From: Syntrophus sp. (in: bacteria)
GTDB lineage: Bacteria > Desulfobacterota > Syntrophorhabdia > Syntrophorhabdales > Syntrophorhabdaceae
Direction: 5' to 3'
Assembly (NCBI GenBank): GCA_013824645.1
Contig: PNOF01000020.1
Location: 1-41,039 of the forward strand
Length of the DNA: 41,039 nucleotides
In this document: piece by piece, positions 26,717 to 35,274 of the stretch
Position numbering within the stretch: position 1 is the stretch's first letter
Layout: each line of letters starts with the position of its first letter
The notes under the pieces: model-generated
Seen by the model: only the letters and a program-made list of their open reading frames with translations
Told to the model about the DNA's origin: nothing
Databases searched by the model: none
Program-made: the position numbers and the translations under genes

Positions 26717-27721
26717 TCATCGACCAGACAGAGGCAAACCTTCTCTTATCTTTCGAGAGAATTCGGGATCATTCCCAATAAGACGGGCCTTGGGATTGAT
26801 GTAGCTCCGTTCTCGCAGTTCCTTGAATGGCAGGCGGGTATCTAAAGCCCCGAGCTCATAGGCATAGAGAGGCATGTAGCCGCTCAAGAAGACCTTCCAG
26901 TTGTACCGGATACGGTCACTGAAGGTTTTTACGTGCATCACAATATTTGTTGTGCAATTTGTCGTCAGGGTATTGTACCAGACCGGCTTCTCCTTCATTG
27001 TGTTGATCTGCCTGACATACTCCATGAAAAGCTTTTGCGCCCTCTCCCGGGTAACTTTTGTGCGATAAAGGTAGACGTCCTCCTGGGGATTCCGGTAGTC
27101 TGTCCTTACGCGTATCAGGTCACGCTCGTCTCCGGCAATATAGATCAGTTCGTATTGTTTGAAGAATCCCTTGATTGCCGAGTATCCTTCTCCCTTTTCC
27201 TTCCGTGTTTCAATCGAGAAGGCTATATAGTCCGCCTCTTGAAAACCAAAACTGATGATGATGTGGGCTATAGCATCACCCATCCAATAGACAGCGCTAA
27301 AATCGACAGAGTCAAGGGTGTTGAGATCAAAAGTCTTATTGTAATAATGGACATCAAAATCAGTTTCCGTGCGGTAGTTAAGGTTGCGAATATTATGGAT
27401 GGTAACGAGGTTATCCTGAATTGTAGCATAGGGAAGAACAGCTACATCATCCTGCCAGTCCCGGTTGTTGGAAGCAGGAATCGTTATCCACCAGGTAACG
27501 ATGAGCAGGAAGACAACGAGAAAACCGGGAAACGTCCATCCGCGCCTGGGCAGAAAAAGAAAGCAGACGAGGGTAGTGATAGTAAAAAAGCAAGCCGCAG
27601 CACTGCGGAGAGCTAAACCTGGCAGGTTCGAGTAATAGAGGGCAAGCGATGCCCACAGTGTCATTCCGCTCATGACGACGGAAGAAAGAAAGATCGTGAT
27701 AACCCGGGCAGCCTTTCCCAT
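26717..27721 (-). CDS. DUF4105-domain membrane protein
   Basis: A 334-residue protein of the DUF4105 family, whose function is not established. Three membrane helices occupy about residues 6-26, 35-56 and 63-84. A periplasmic domain follows with the family features RNLNYRTETDFDVHYY (about 112-127), FSIETRKEKGE and the hallmark YNTLTTNCTTNIV (about 247-259). The conserved Cys and preceding Asn/Thr in that motif recall Cys-hydrolase active sites, but catalysis is unproven. It begins 5 bp after the stop of the hydrolase gene and is probably co-transcribed with it, so the two may act together in the envelope. Confidence 0.8.
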   Translation of the reverse strand: MGKAARVITIFLSSVVMSGMTLWASLALYYSNLPGLALRSAAACFFTITTLVCFLFLPRRGWTFPGFLVVFLLIVTWWITIPASNNRDWQDDVAVLPYATIQDNLVTIHNIRNLNYRTETDFDVHYYNKTFDLNTLDSVDFSAVYWMGDAIAHIIISFGFQEADYIAFSIETRKEKGEGYSAIKGFFKQYELIYIAGDERDLIRVRTDYRNPQEDVYLYRTKVTRERAQKLFMEYVRQINTMKEKPVWYNTLTTNCTTNIVMHVKTFSDRIRYNWKVFLSGYMPLYAYELGALDTRLPFKELRERSYINPKARLIGNDPEFSRKIREGLPLSGR

Positions 27722-27726
27722 TTTGT

Positions 27727-29619
27727 TTAATCCGCTGTCTCTCTCAAGTGTTGCAGCAGGATGCGGCGCACTTCTTCAATCGCTTGCGGGTGGTCTTGAG
27801 TCGAGTGCCCCGAGCGGACCACAAGTTCTGAAGCTACCCTATCAATATGGGCGCTCCTGTAATTTACAACCCCATCAGTCCATTTATTCTCTGGGTCTTC
27901 CGGATTTTTGACGGATATGATAGAGTGGGCAGCTACACCGGGAGCCAAATTCATCGAAGACAGGCTTCTTATGAAGGGGCTCTCGGGATGCATATTGTCC
28001 GTGCTTTTTGGGATATCTTGCAGGGAGCGCAATGCCCTGATCTGAGGGTTAAGGGTAATAACCTCTTTCATGGCGTCTATGAGACGGAATGGCAGCGAGA
28101 TGAACTTGCCTGTTAATCGACCAATCCATCCGCCTGCTAAAAAACTGCCGCCATGGGGTGTTGCCAGGAAAATGACCCTCTTTACGGAAGAAACAGGGGT
28201 AAAGAAAACGCTCCGCCGGAGTATCTCTTTTTTCTCTGGCGAGGCCCTGAGATCCTTAAGGGGACCAAGAGCTGAAGCGTCCCAGAATGCATCGCCCGAA
28301 TCAACTGCAGTTAGTTTGGCGAGGAGCCCACCCTGGCTGTGGCCGATAACAACCATTTTTTTCAGGGCCGGGTCCTGCCCTTTCGGATCCAGTTCTTCAA
28401 CTGTCTTCCGCAGGCCTTCTGCAAGGATACCGGCAGAATAGGTGATGGGGTTGCCCGTATTATACGTGAATAGCCAGAACTGGTAGTTTCCCCATAGGCC
28501 CCGGTCATTTGAAAGTTCATTAAACATCTCTGCCCAACGGGCAGGGCTCGATGCTGTGCCGTGGACAAAAATCACGGGTATTAGTCCCGGTCGATAGGGC
28601 TCCACAAGGAAAAGGTCGTCCCGGTAACGTGCCCTGTCTTTGATGATGAAAAAATCACCCGAAAAAAGACCTCTGAATTCAAGCTCGTAGATACGGGACC
28701 CTTCGAACGTATAAGCCAGAGCAGAGCTCGTCTCATACTCTATGGGTACTGCACGGCCATCAATGGTAACCGTTGTAGCCTTGGCGGTGGTATAGAGTTC
28801 TAAATTCCCCCGGACTTTGCCCGTCTTTAAACCCTCGGCCACATTTTCAAGTCTGAGAAACACGGTAACCGGCACTTTCACTCCCAGAGGTATCTTGGAA
28901 AAAGCAGGAATCGTAATGCCCTCCAGGGGCTTGGGGGCTGCAACAAGGGGTGCGCCGATACCAGGCCAACGATACCGGCTCCGAAGTCCCCGTACGTCAA
29001 GCTCGGCAGCCTGAACGAAGTCAACGAGCCTGAAGGAACCCCATCTGAACTCTTCTCCATTGATGACAACCATCAGTTCCCCGAAGGGAAGCGGGAAGCT
29101 TCCTTCGTCGACGATAACTTTGGTCCTGTCGGTTGTGGTTAATGCCTCGGCCAGGCTCCGGTTGTAGAGGTCCAGAGCGATACGGACCCGCGGATCAAAC
29201 CAGTTGGGATCAGAGCGCCCTCCTTCCGGAAAAAGAAAAGCGTATGCATAGATTGCAGATGCGAGGTAATAAGATCTTGGTCCACTCTCTGAGGCATAGG
29301 CATAGCTGAGTTCAGCAAGGGCAAAAAGCCGGTCCGCATCGCTCGCAGTGGGGAGGCCCTTGTGCAGTGCGGCCAACACTTCTGCGGGCTGGCTCCGGAA
29401 CTTTTCGGCAAGATTGGAACGATTGAGAATATGCTTGGTAGATACGCTCAGTTCGTCGCTTGATAATATACTGGCGGTCAGGTTCCGTTGGATCTGCTTG
29501 GGATCAAGATAGCGCACGCCCACAGGCGTGGCACATCCTCCAACCACCAGAGCAAGTATAAGCAGGAAGAGACCTAACACCACCCGGGCATTCAATAAAA
29601 GGTGTTTGGATGGAATCAT
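27727..29619 (-). CDS. Lipoprotein alpha/beta hydrolase (lipase-like)
   Basis: A 630-residue exported esterase/lipase-like protein. The N terminus is a lipoprotein signal with lipobox VVGGC (acylated Cys 29). Residues of about 60-330 form a domain I do not recognise, rich in beta segments. An alpha/beta hydrolase domain follows. It has the oxyanion-region HG pair (PVIFVHGTASSPARWAEMF), the nucleophile elbow GHSQGG with S428, LATPHGGSFLAGGW, and a C-terminal RSGHSTQDHP that may supply the catalytic His. ATG 29619 is preferred to a TTG at 29643 because GAGGGGG precedes it and the signal then starts correctly. It sits in a pair with the DUF4105 gene. Confidence 0.8.
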   Translation of the reverse strand: MIPSKHLLLNARVVLGLFLLILALVVGGCATPVGVRYLDPKQIQRNLTASILSSDELSVSTKHILNRSNLAEKFRSQPAEVLAALHKGLPTASDADRLFALAELSYAYASESGPRSYYLASAIYAYAFLFPEGGRSDPNWFDPRVRIALDLYNRSLAEALTTTDRTKVIVDEGSFPLPFGELMVVINGEEFRWGSFRLVDFVQAAELDVRGLRSRYRWPGIGAPLVAAPKPLEGITIPAFSKIPLGVKVPVTVFLRLENVAEGLKTGKVRGNLELYTTAKATTVTIDGRAVPIEYETSSALAYTFEGSRIYELEFRGLFSGDFFIIKDRARYRDDLFLVEPYRPGLIPVIFVHGTASSPARWAEMFNELSNDRGLWGNYQFWLFTYNTGNPITYSAGILAEGLRKTVEELDPKGQDPALKKMVVIGHSQGGLLAKLTAVDSGDAFWDASALGPLKDLRASPEKKEILRRSVFFTPVSSVKRVIFLATPHGGSFLAGGWIGRLTGKFISLPFRLIDAMKEVITLNPQIRALRSLQDIPKSTDNMHPESPFIRSLSSMNLAPGVAAHSIISVKNPEDPENKWTDGVVNYRSAHIDRVASELVVRSGHSTQDHPQAIEEVRRILLQHLRETAD

Positions 29620-29779
29620 TTTAATTTCCCCCTCACCGGTCAATGACGCTACTCACGTCCTGCATTAAAGCGCGTTTCTTGATCGACGCAAACAGATGTC
29701 GGCAAAGTCAAAATATCACAAGATTCACCTTGTATATTATACCCAGAATATTGGATAAAATCATAGGATGTTCCCTCGA

Positions 29780-30366
29780 CGTTTCCCATAAAACTGTTCA
29801 TCACTCCCTCAAAGATCACATCGCCTGCCTTGATCGGGAAATCAAGAAGATCAAACGTGAGATTGCAACTCACATCAAGAACGACCCAGACCTCAGGACC
29901 AGGAGCAATCTGCTGCGCCTCTATCCCGGGAATAGGTGAGGCAACAATAGCCATGATTCTGGCGGAACTCAGCCTGTTCGAGAGATGTGACCGGGTTCAG
30001 AAGATAGTGGCCTTCATAGGGCTTGCTCCCAGAGAACGAATCTCGGGCAGTTCCATAAAGGGCAAGCCCAGAATTTCGAAGATGGGGAACGCCAGGTTGC
30101 GCAAAGCCCCCTACATGCCCGTACTGGTATCAATTCAGTGTAACCCGATCATTCAAACCTTTTACCATCGTTTGAAGGAAAAGGGAAAGAATGGCAAAGT
30201 CATTGTGTGTGCTATCATGCGGAAGCTGGTACACCTCATCTTTGGTGTCTTGAAATCGGGGAGACCTTTTGATCCGAGCTTTGCAACAAAAACTGCTTGG
30301 CGGAGAGAGCGGTATCTACAAATGTTGCATATGGTTTTCATCGTATTATTGAGGAATACGAGATAA
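29780..30366 (+). pseudogene. Decayed IS110-family transposase, C-terminal part
   Basis: The Transposase_20-type C-terminal domain is recognisable: SIPGIGEATIAMILAELSLF, then KIVAFIGLAPRERISGSS, KPRISKMGNARLRKA (containing the conserved Ser) and IMRKLVHLIFGVL. The upstream coiled segment (VHHSLKDHIACLDREIKKIK) is in a different frame that stops at 29937-29939, so there is a frameshift near 29911-29920. The N-terminal DEDD nuclease domain is missing. It lies between the hydrolase and PAS genes on the opposite strand. It is an inactive relic showing past insertion here; no ends or target duplication are identifiable. Confidence 0.8.
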
Positions 30367-30388
30367 AACCAGCAAACAGCATAAATAC

Positions 30389-31861
30389 TCATTGCTTCTT
30401 TTTATAATATTCCGGATACAGTTTCTGTACACATTCCGGGCAGATTCCATGGGTGAAGTCTGCTTCCGAATGGTCTCTTATATACACCTCCATCTGTTCC
30501 CAGTACCCTTTGTCATTACGTATTTTTTTACAGGAAGCACAAATGGGGAGTAATCCACTTAAGGCCTTGACTTGAGAAAGTGCTTCCCTGAGCTTAAGGA
30601 TGAGCCCCTCCCGTTCCTCCTCCGCACGCTTGCGCCCGGTGATGTCAAGGAATGTTCCTATAATTGATGGTTTGCCTTTGTAAATGGTGAGAGAACTAAA
30701 GACTTCAACATTTCTTATATCTTTGTTTTTGGTAGTTACCCTGAACTCATAATTAAGCGATTTGATCTCCCCGGATATCCTTCGGTGAACATTTTTTTCT
30801 AACATAGGCAAATCTTCCGGAAAAACAACATTTTGTGGTCCCATTTTGTCGAGCATTTCCTCAATTGTGTAGCCAAGGATCTCGGCCAACTTTTCATTGA
30901 CGTATTTGAATATCCCATCTTGTAACAGATAGACACCGACAATCGATTTCTCAGCCAAGCTTCTGAATTTGTCTTCTGATTCACTCAGTACCTCTTCCAT
31001 GTGTTTACGTTCCGTGATATCTCTGGCAAAAATTGATATTTTTAATACCTTGCCCCGCTCATCAGAGACAGGAAATGCAGATGTTTCATAGGTTCTCCCT
31101 TCTCTCTTGTCTTCAAAATGAACTGGCTCACCTGTACGAACAACCTTGTCGAACTGCTTTTTTCTGTTTTGTGCAATATCCGGGGAAAAAAAATCATACT
31201 GGCAAACACCGATAAGCTCCCGGACGCTCTTACCCAGTCTCTGGGCCATTGTTTCATTCGCCATAAGGATTGCCCCTTCCGGGTCGGTCAACAACAAGGG
31301 TTCACTTGAAGCATTGATTAAAGACCGCAGTGTCTCTTCGCTCTCCTTAATTGCCTCTTTGGCCTTTTTGCGCTCGGTGATATCCTGAAGTTTGAATTGG
31401 ATGAGGGATTTTTCCCGGTGTTGTAAGAACATCAGATAAACATCCGCATCCCATATTTGCCCATTGGCTCTCTGGTGTCGCCATTCAAATATATGAGAAC
31501 CATTTTCACAACAGGCTTGGATGTGTTTTTTAGCTTCGGTCGCTGAGTCTGAGCCGTCATACTGGATCGGCGCAGAGACGTCCAGAGGTGTTTTGCCGAG
31601 AACCTCCTCGCGGTTCGAATACCCGTATATCTGCACCGCAGCTGCATTACAGTCTACATATCTGCCAGTTTCAGCATCCATAACAATCAGAGGAATGTGC
31701 GAGGCAGTAAACAAGCTCTTTGCGTATTCCTCGTTTTCCCGCAAAGCTTTCTCCGCCAGCTTGTGTTCGGCTTCTAACCTTTCCAGTTCAATAATTCTTT
31801 GGCGTATTTCAGAAAGTTCACCAAGGAGTTGCTCTTTGCTTTTATCCCTATCTTCCATCAT
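30389..31861 (-). CDS. Three-PAS sensory protein with C-terminal Cys-rich module, no kinase domain
   Basis: A 490-residue soluble sensor. An N-terminal coiled coil (about 5-45) is followed by three PAS/PAC units at about 46-170, 175-290 and 300-415. Each ends in a PAC-type DITERK-like signature (LQDITERKKA, FARDITERKHME, FLDITGRKRAEE). A short coiled coil leads to a terminal module with CASCKKIRNDKGYWEQ (about 446-461) and GICPECVQKLYPEYY. This four-Cys module is common at the end of deltaproteobacterial PAS/REC proteins and may bind metal. No histidine kinase, GGDEF or HTH output is present, so it must signal through a partner. The ATG has GAGG upstream. It is transcribed alone. Confidence 0.8.
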   Translation of the reverse strand: MMEDRDKSKEQLLGELSEIRQRIIELERLEAEHKLAEKALRENEEYAKSLFTASHIPLIVMDAETGRYVDCNAAAVQIYGYSNREEVLGKTPLDVSAPIQYDGSDSATEAKKHIQACCENGSHIFEWRHQRANGQIWDADVYLMFLQHREKSLIQFKLQDITERKKAKEAIKESEETLRSLINASSEPLLLTDPEGAILMANETMAQRLGKSVRELIGVCQYDFFSPDIAQNRKKQFDKVVRTGEPVHFEDKREGRTYETSAFPVSDERGKVLKISIFARDITERKHMEEVLSESEDKFRSLAEKSIVGVYLLQDGIFKYVNEKLAEILGYTIEEMLDKMGPQNVVFPEDLPMLEKNVHRRISGEIKSLNYEFRVTTKNKDIRNVEVFSSLTIYKGKPSIIGTFLDITGRKRAEEEREGLILKLREALSQVKALSGLLPICASCKKIRNDKGYWEQMEVYIRDHSEADFTHGICPECVQKLYPEYYKKKQ

Positions 31862-32053
31862 TGATACCTCTAAGGGGATTGATTACCTATAGAAGTATAC
31901 TATTTTTTAAACTATTATCTTTAATAAATTAGGAGGAAGAAAACCATCACCCGCCGGGTTTCCCGAAGAACCGTATACTGATTGCTGATACCCTGAAAAT
32001 AGTGCTTGCATAAAGAGTATCTTCGGGGTATCATTGCTTATAAAGGATTGATA

Positions 32054-32272
32054 ATGGCTGGTAAAGGAAAAATGAAACATCCCATGGAACCGCTTTTCAG
32101 TGAGCTGAAAAAAGATTACTGTTACGTCTGTTTCCAGAGGATTACAGATGCTGATGGCATTTGTATCGGCCAGAACAAATGGAGACACAAGAAGTGTAAG
32201 CCGGGAAGCTCTCACTGGCTCAAGAGCCCCCTGAGCAGGGAAGACGACACCCTCCCTATGTTCAAAGCATAA
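32054..32272 (+). CDS. Small Cys-rich hypothetical protein
   Basis: A 72-residue protein I do not recognise. A possible zinc-binding arrangement is C23-x2-C26 (CYVC), C37, H45 and C48 (RHKKC), with basic residues between. ATG 32054 has AAAGGA at a good distance; an upstream in-frame ATG at 32006 would add 16 residues but has no ribosome-binding site. The compact knuckle suggests nucleic-acid or protein binding, which is inference. It stands alone between the PAS gene and repeat copy C. Confidence 0.6.
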   Translation: MAGKGKMKHPMEPLFSELKKDYCYVCFQRITDADGICIGQNKWRHKKCKPGSSHWLKSPLSREDDTLPMFKA

Positions 32273-32282
32273 AAACAGTGTT

Positions 32283-32409
32283 ATTCTATTTCTCAATCAA
32301 AGCGCTATCTTTGTTGGCAGCGTCGTCGTAAATCTTCACGTACGGATTGTACGCTCCGGGCACATCCTCCTTGCCGCCTCAATATCATCTTTTTATTGAG
32401 AAATAGAAT
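32283..32409. repeat. Palindromic intergenic element, copy C (127 bp)
   Basis: Perfect 15-bp terminal inverted repeats, ATTCTATTTCTCAAT (32283-32297) and ATTGAGAAATAGAAT (32395-32409), enclose the family core CTTCACGTAC...GTACGCTCCGGG. The central hairpin is CGTAC-ggatt-GTACG. The middle arms are less complementary than in copies B and D (GGCA/TGCC remains). The terminal repeats share no sequence with those of copies A and B. It lies between the ends of two convergent genes. Confidence 0.8.
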
Positions 32410-32490
32410 TACGTTTTAGGCTTTAAGTTTCAAACAAATACATTCCCAAAACAATTCTTCTGATTTTACTTAACACCTAAAACGAACAAT

Positions 32491-32522
32491 AAAAAAGGCG
32501 CCCCATATGGAGCGCCTTTTTT
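32491..32522. terminator. Bidirectional intrinsic terminator between the Cys-rich gene and hppA
   Basis: AAAAAAGGCGC (32491-32501) pairs with GCGCCTTTTTT (32512-32522). There is an inner palindrome CCATATGG, with A and T runs on the two sides. It works on both strands and lies 15 bp past the hppA stop on the minus strand, so it most likely ends hppA transcription. Confidence 0.9.
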
Positions 32523-32536
32523 GATTTTATTCTTAT

Positions 32537-34966
32537 TTACTCAAGTGTTTCGTCGCCGATTCTCATGCTGTAGAATGAACGGTATACGAAAACAATGGCG
32601 ATGATGAAGAAGAGAACACCGAGACCACGTCTCAATCCTTGATTCGTCATCGTTACTGCAATCTCTGTGGCGAGAAGACCAAAGAGGGTTGTGAACTTAA
32701 TAATCGGGTTCATGGACACTGAAGAAGTATCCTTGAAAGGATCGCCGACTGTATCACCAATAACAGTTGCCTCGTGGAGCGGTGTGCCCTTTTCTTTAAG
32801 GTCTACTTCAACGATCTTCTTTGCATTATCCCATGCGCCTCCGGCATTTGCCATGAAGATTGCCTGGTAGAGACCGAAGAAAGCGATACCAACAAGGTAT
32901 CCGATGAAGAAATAGGAGTCGAAGAAGGAGAGTGCAAGGGCCATGAAAAAGACAACGATAAAGATGTTCCACATACCCTTCTGTGCATACTGGGTACAGA
33001 TCTTTACCACTTCCTTGCTGTCCTCGATGGATGCTTCTTCTTTATCGAGATTGATGTTTTTCTTGATGAAGACAACAGCACGATAGGCGCCGGTTGTAAC
33101 AGCCTGTGTTGCCGCACCAGTGAACCAGTAGATAACAGCGCCACCCATCAACAGTCCAAGGATAATTTTTGGATTCACGAGACTGAGTTGCGCAATAACA
33201 TTTCCATAGAGATTTTCAAGAAGCATGATGATACCGAAGACCATCGTGGTGGCGCCGACAACGGCTGTACCGATAAGGACCGGTTTTGCTGTTGCCTTAA
33301 AGGTGTTACCTGCCCCATCAGCCTCTTCGAGATAATCTTTACCATTCTCAAAATCAGGCTCGAAACCAAAGTCTCTCTTTATTTCTGCTTTTATGTTGGG
33401 GATACTTTCGATACGGGAAAGCTCATAAACCGACTGGGCATTATCAGAGACAGGTCCGAAAGAGTCAACACAGATCGTCACAGGACCCATACCGAGAAAA
33501 CCGAAGGCCACAAGACCGAAGGCAAAGACGGGCGCTGCGAAAGAAAACTGCGGAGGCATAACTGCGAGGATAGCAGCATGCTGCGATACAAGATAAGAAA
33601 TGAACATGAGACCAAGAATTACCAAACCTTCCCAGAATGCTGAGAAATTACCTGCAACAAATCCGGAGAGGATATTGAGTGAGGCGCCACCGTGACGCGA
33701 CGCTCCTACGACTTCCTTTACGTGGCGTGAGTGCGTGCTCGTAAAAACTTTGGTAAATTCAGGGATCAGGGCACCGGCAATGGTGCCGCAACTGATGATG
33801 ATTGAAAGTGCCCACCAGAGACCGGGATACTTGTCGTCAAGACTTCCAAGAAGGATGTAACTTGCCCAGAAGGTAACGATGATTGAAATGATCGACGTGA
33901 TCCATACGAGATGTGTCAAGGGCTGTTCGAAGTTGAACTTCTTCTTATTGCCATAGAGAGCAGTAGTGATACCGTTATTAATAAAATATGAGACCAGCGA
34001 TGTGAGGATCATGAGAATACGCATTGCGAAGATCCAGATGATGAGAAGTGCCGCCATTGCAGGATTCGAGGCAAGGGCCAATGCAAGGAAAGCGATGAGA
34101 GCAACACCGGTAACACCGTAGGTCTCGAAACCGTCTGCGGTAGGACCAACGCTGTCGCCTGCATTATCACCGGTACAGTCAGCAATAACACCGGGGTTCT
34201 TCGGATCATCTTCGGGAAGTTTGAAGACAATCTTCATGAGGTCGGAACCGATGTCGGCGATCTTTGTGAAAATACCGCCAGCAATCCTGAGTGCGCTTGC
34301 ACCTAAAGATTCACCGATGGCAAAGCCGATGAAACAGGGACCTGCCATATCTTTGAGGAACACAAGGATGCAGATCATGAAGAAAAGCTCGACGCTTACG
34401 AGGAGAAGACCAACGCTCATGCCGGATTTAGCCGGGATATTGACAACATCGACCGGTTTCCCTGTGAGCGACGCAAAGGCTGTCCGGGCATTTGCCTTCG
34501 TGTTTATCCTCATACCGAACCAGGCAACGCCGTAGGAACCGAGTATACCAAGGATGGAACAGAAAAGAATTAAGGCCATATCGCCAATTGGTTTATGAGA
34601 CAATCCCATAAAATAGTAGACCATGCAAATGGCGATGAGTACCCAGAGGATGGCGAGAAACTTGCCCTGCTGTGCAAGATAGGACTTGCAGGTTTCCCAG
34701 ATGACATTGGAAACATCAAGCATTGATTTGTGAGCAGGCATTTTGCTCGTCTGGTTGTACTGGATTGCTGCAAAAACCAGTCCGATAAGACAGACGAAGA
34801 GACCGAAATACATAATTGAAATACCGCTCATACCGCCCAAAGAACTAAACTGGACAGTGCTGAGATCCGGTAGCACAATGTCCGCTTCACCTGCAAAAAC
34901 CGGTAAAGCAAGAAACATAAAGCTAACAAGTAGAAACGCCGTGCTGATACTCCTTTTAAACATCAT
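32537..34966 (-). CDS. hppA: Membrane-bound ion-translocating pyrophosphatase, divergent type
   Basis: Integral membrane enzyme that couples pyrophosphate hydrolysis to H+ or Na+ export. The 809-residue product has a signal-like N terminus and about 16 predicted hydrophobic segments. Family motifs are present but altered. ADIGSDLMKIVFKLPEDDP (D238, D242) stands where most enzymes have DVGADLVGKVE. IADCTGDNAGD (D263, D267, D271) stands for IADNVGDNVGD. The C-terminal DTVGDPFKDTSSVSMNP is near standard. The core aspartates are retained, so activity is expected. ATG 34966 follows AAGGAGGG. The ion specificity (H+, Na+, K+-dependence) cannot be settled by eye. Confidence 0.9.
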   Translation of the reverse strand: MMFKRSISTAFLLVSFMFLALPVFAGEADIVLPDLSTVQFSSLGGMSGISIMYFGLFVCLIGLVFAAIQYNQTSKMPAHKSMLDVSNVIWETCKSYLAQQGKFLAILWVLIAICMVYYFMGLSHKPIGDMALILFCSILGILGSYGVAWFGMRINTKANARTAFASLTGKPVDVVNIPAKSGMSVGLLLVSVELFFMICILVFLKDMAGPCFIGFAIGESLGASALRIAGGIFTKIADIGSDLMKIVFKLPEDDPKNPGVIADCTGDNAGDSVGPTADGFETYGVTGVALIAFLALALASNPAMAALLIIWIFAMRILMILTSLVSYFINNGITTALYGNKKKFNFEQPLTHLVWITSIISIIVTFWASYILLGSLDDKYPGLWWALSIIISCGTIAGALIPEFTKVFTSTHSRHVKEVVGASRHGGASLNILSGFVAGNFSAFWEGLVILGLMFISYLVSQHAAILAVMPPQFSFAAPVFAFGLVAFGFLGMGPVTICVDSFGPVSDNAQSVYELSRIESIPNIKAEIKRDFGFEPDFENGKDYLEEADGAGNTFKATAKPVLIGTAVVGATTMVFGIIMLLENLYGNVIAQLSLVNPKIILGLLMGGAVIYWFTGAATQAVTTGAYRAVVFIKKNINLDKEEASIEDSKEVVKICTQYAQKGMWNIFIVVFFMALALSFFDSYFFIGYLVGIAFFGLYQAIFMANAGGAWDNAKKIVEVDLKEKGTPLHEATVIGDTVGDPFKDTSSVSMNPIIKFTTLFGLLATEIAVTMTNQGLRRGLGVLFFIIAIVFVYRSFYSMRIGDETLE

Positions 34967-35274
34967 CTATGCCCTCCTTAAAATAATTTGTTAGATAACA
35001 ACAATGTTGTTGAATCATAGAACTGTAGTGGATTATAGAACTGTAGCAACATACTTACTAAATTAAACATTTTCTTTCCCCGTTGTCAACGAACTTATGA
35101 AATAATTCACAATGAAGTTCCCATCTTTCATGAAGGAATCTGGCTTAATGCAGTTTTTAAGGGCTTTTTTATCTTCTTAACACCTCTGCCATCACAAGAA
35201 CTACACATTCATCGTTTAATCACGAACTGACTTTTCTCAATGCGCAATCAAGACGATGCTGCGCCAGACAGAGG
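34967..35274. other. 308-bp spacer between hppA and amrS
   Basis: It holds the hppA ribosome-binding site and promoter (see 35060-35089). It also has a 12-bp direct repeat ATAGAACTGTAG at about 35017 and 35036 in the probable leader, and a small palindrome around AACAACAATGTTGTT near 35000. The remaining part up to the amrS stop is AT-rich, with no gene or clear terminator visible. Confidence 0.4.
35060..35089 (-). promoter_or_regulatory. Sigma-70-like promoter of hppA
   Basis: On the minus strand the perfect -35 TTGACA (35089-35084) is followed after 18 bp by TAATTT (35065-35060). The hppA start is about 95 bp downstream, leaving a leader that contains two copies of ATAGAACTGTAG. The direct repeats could bind a regulator but no family is implied. 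Confidence 0.5.

Noticed and set aside
32774-33643. 289-codon open frame on the plus strand opposite hppA
   Set aside because: The minus strand encodes a clear membrane pyrophosphatase; the antisense product is low-complexity with no family features.
34967-35274. Direct repeat ATAGAACTGTAG upstream of hppA as a riboswitch or regulator array
   Set aside because: Only two copies, no surrounding conserved secondary structure, and no known family with this motif.
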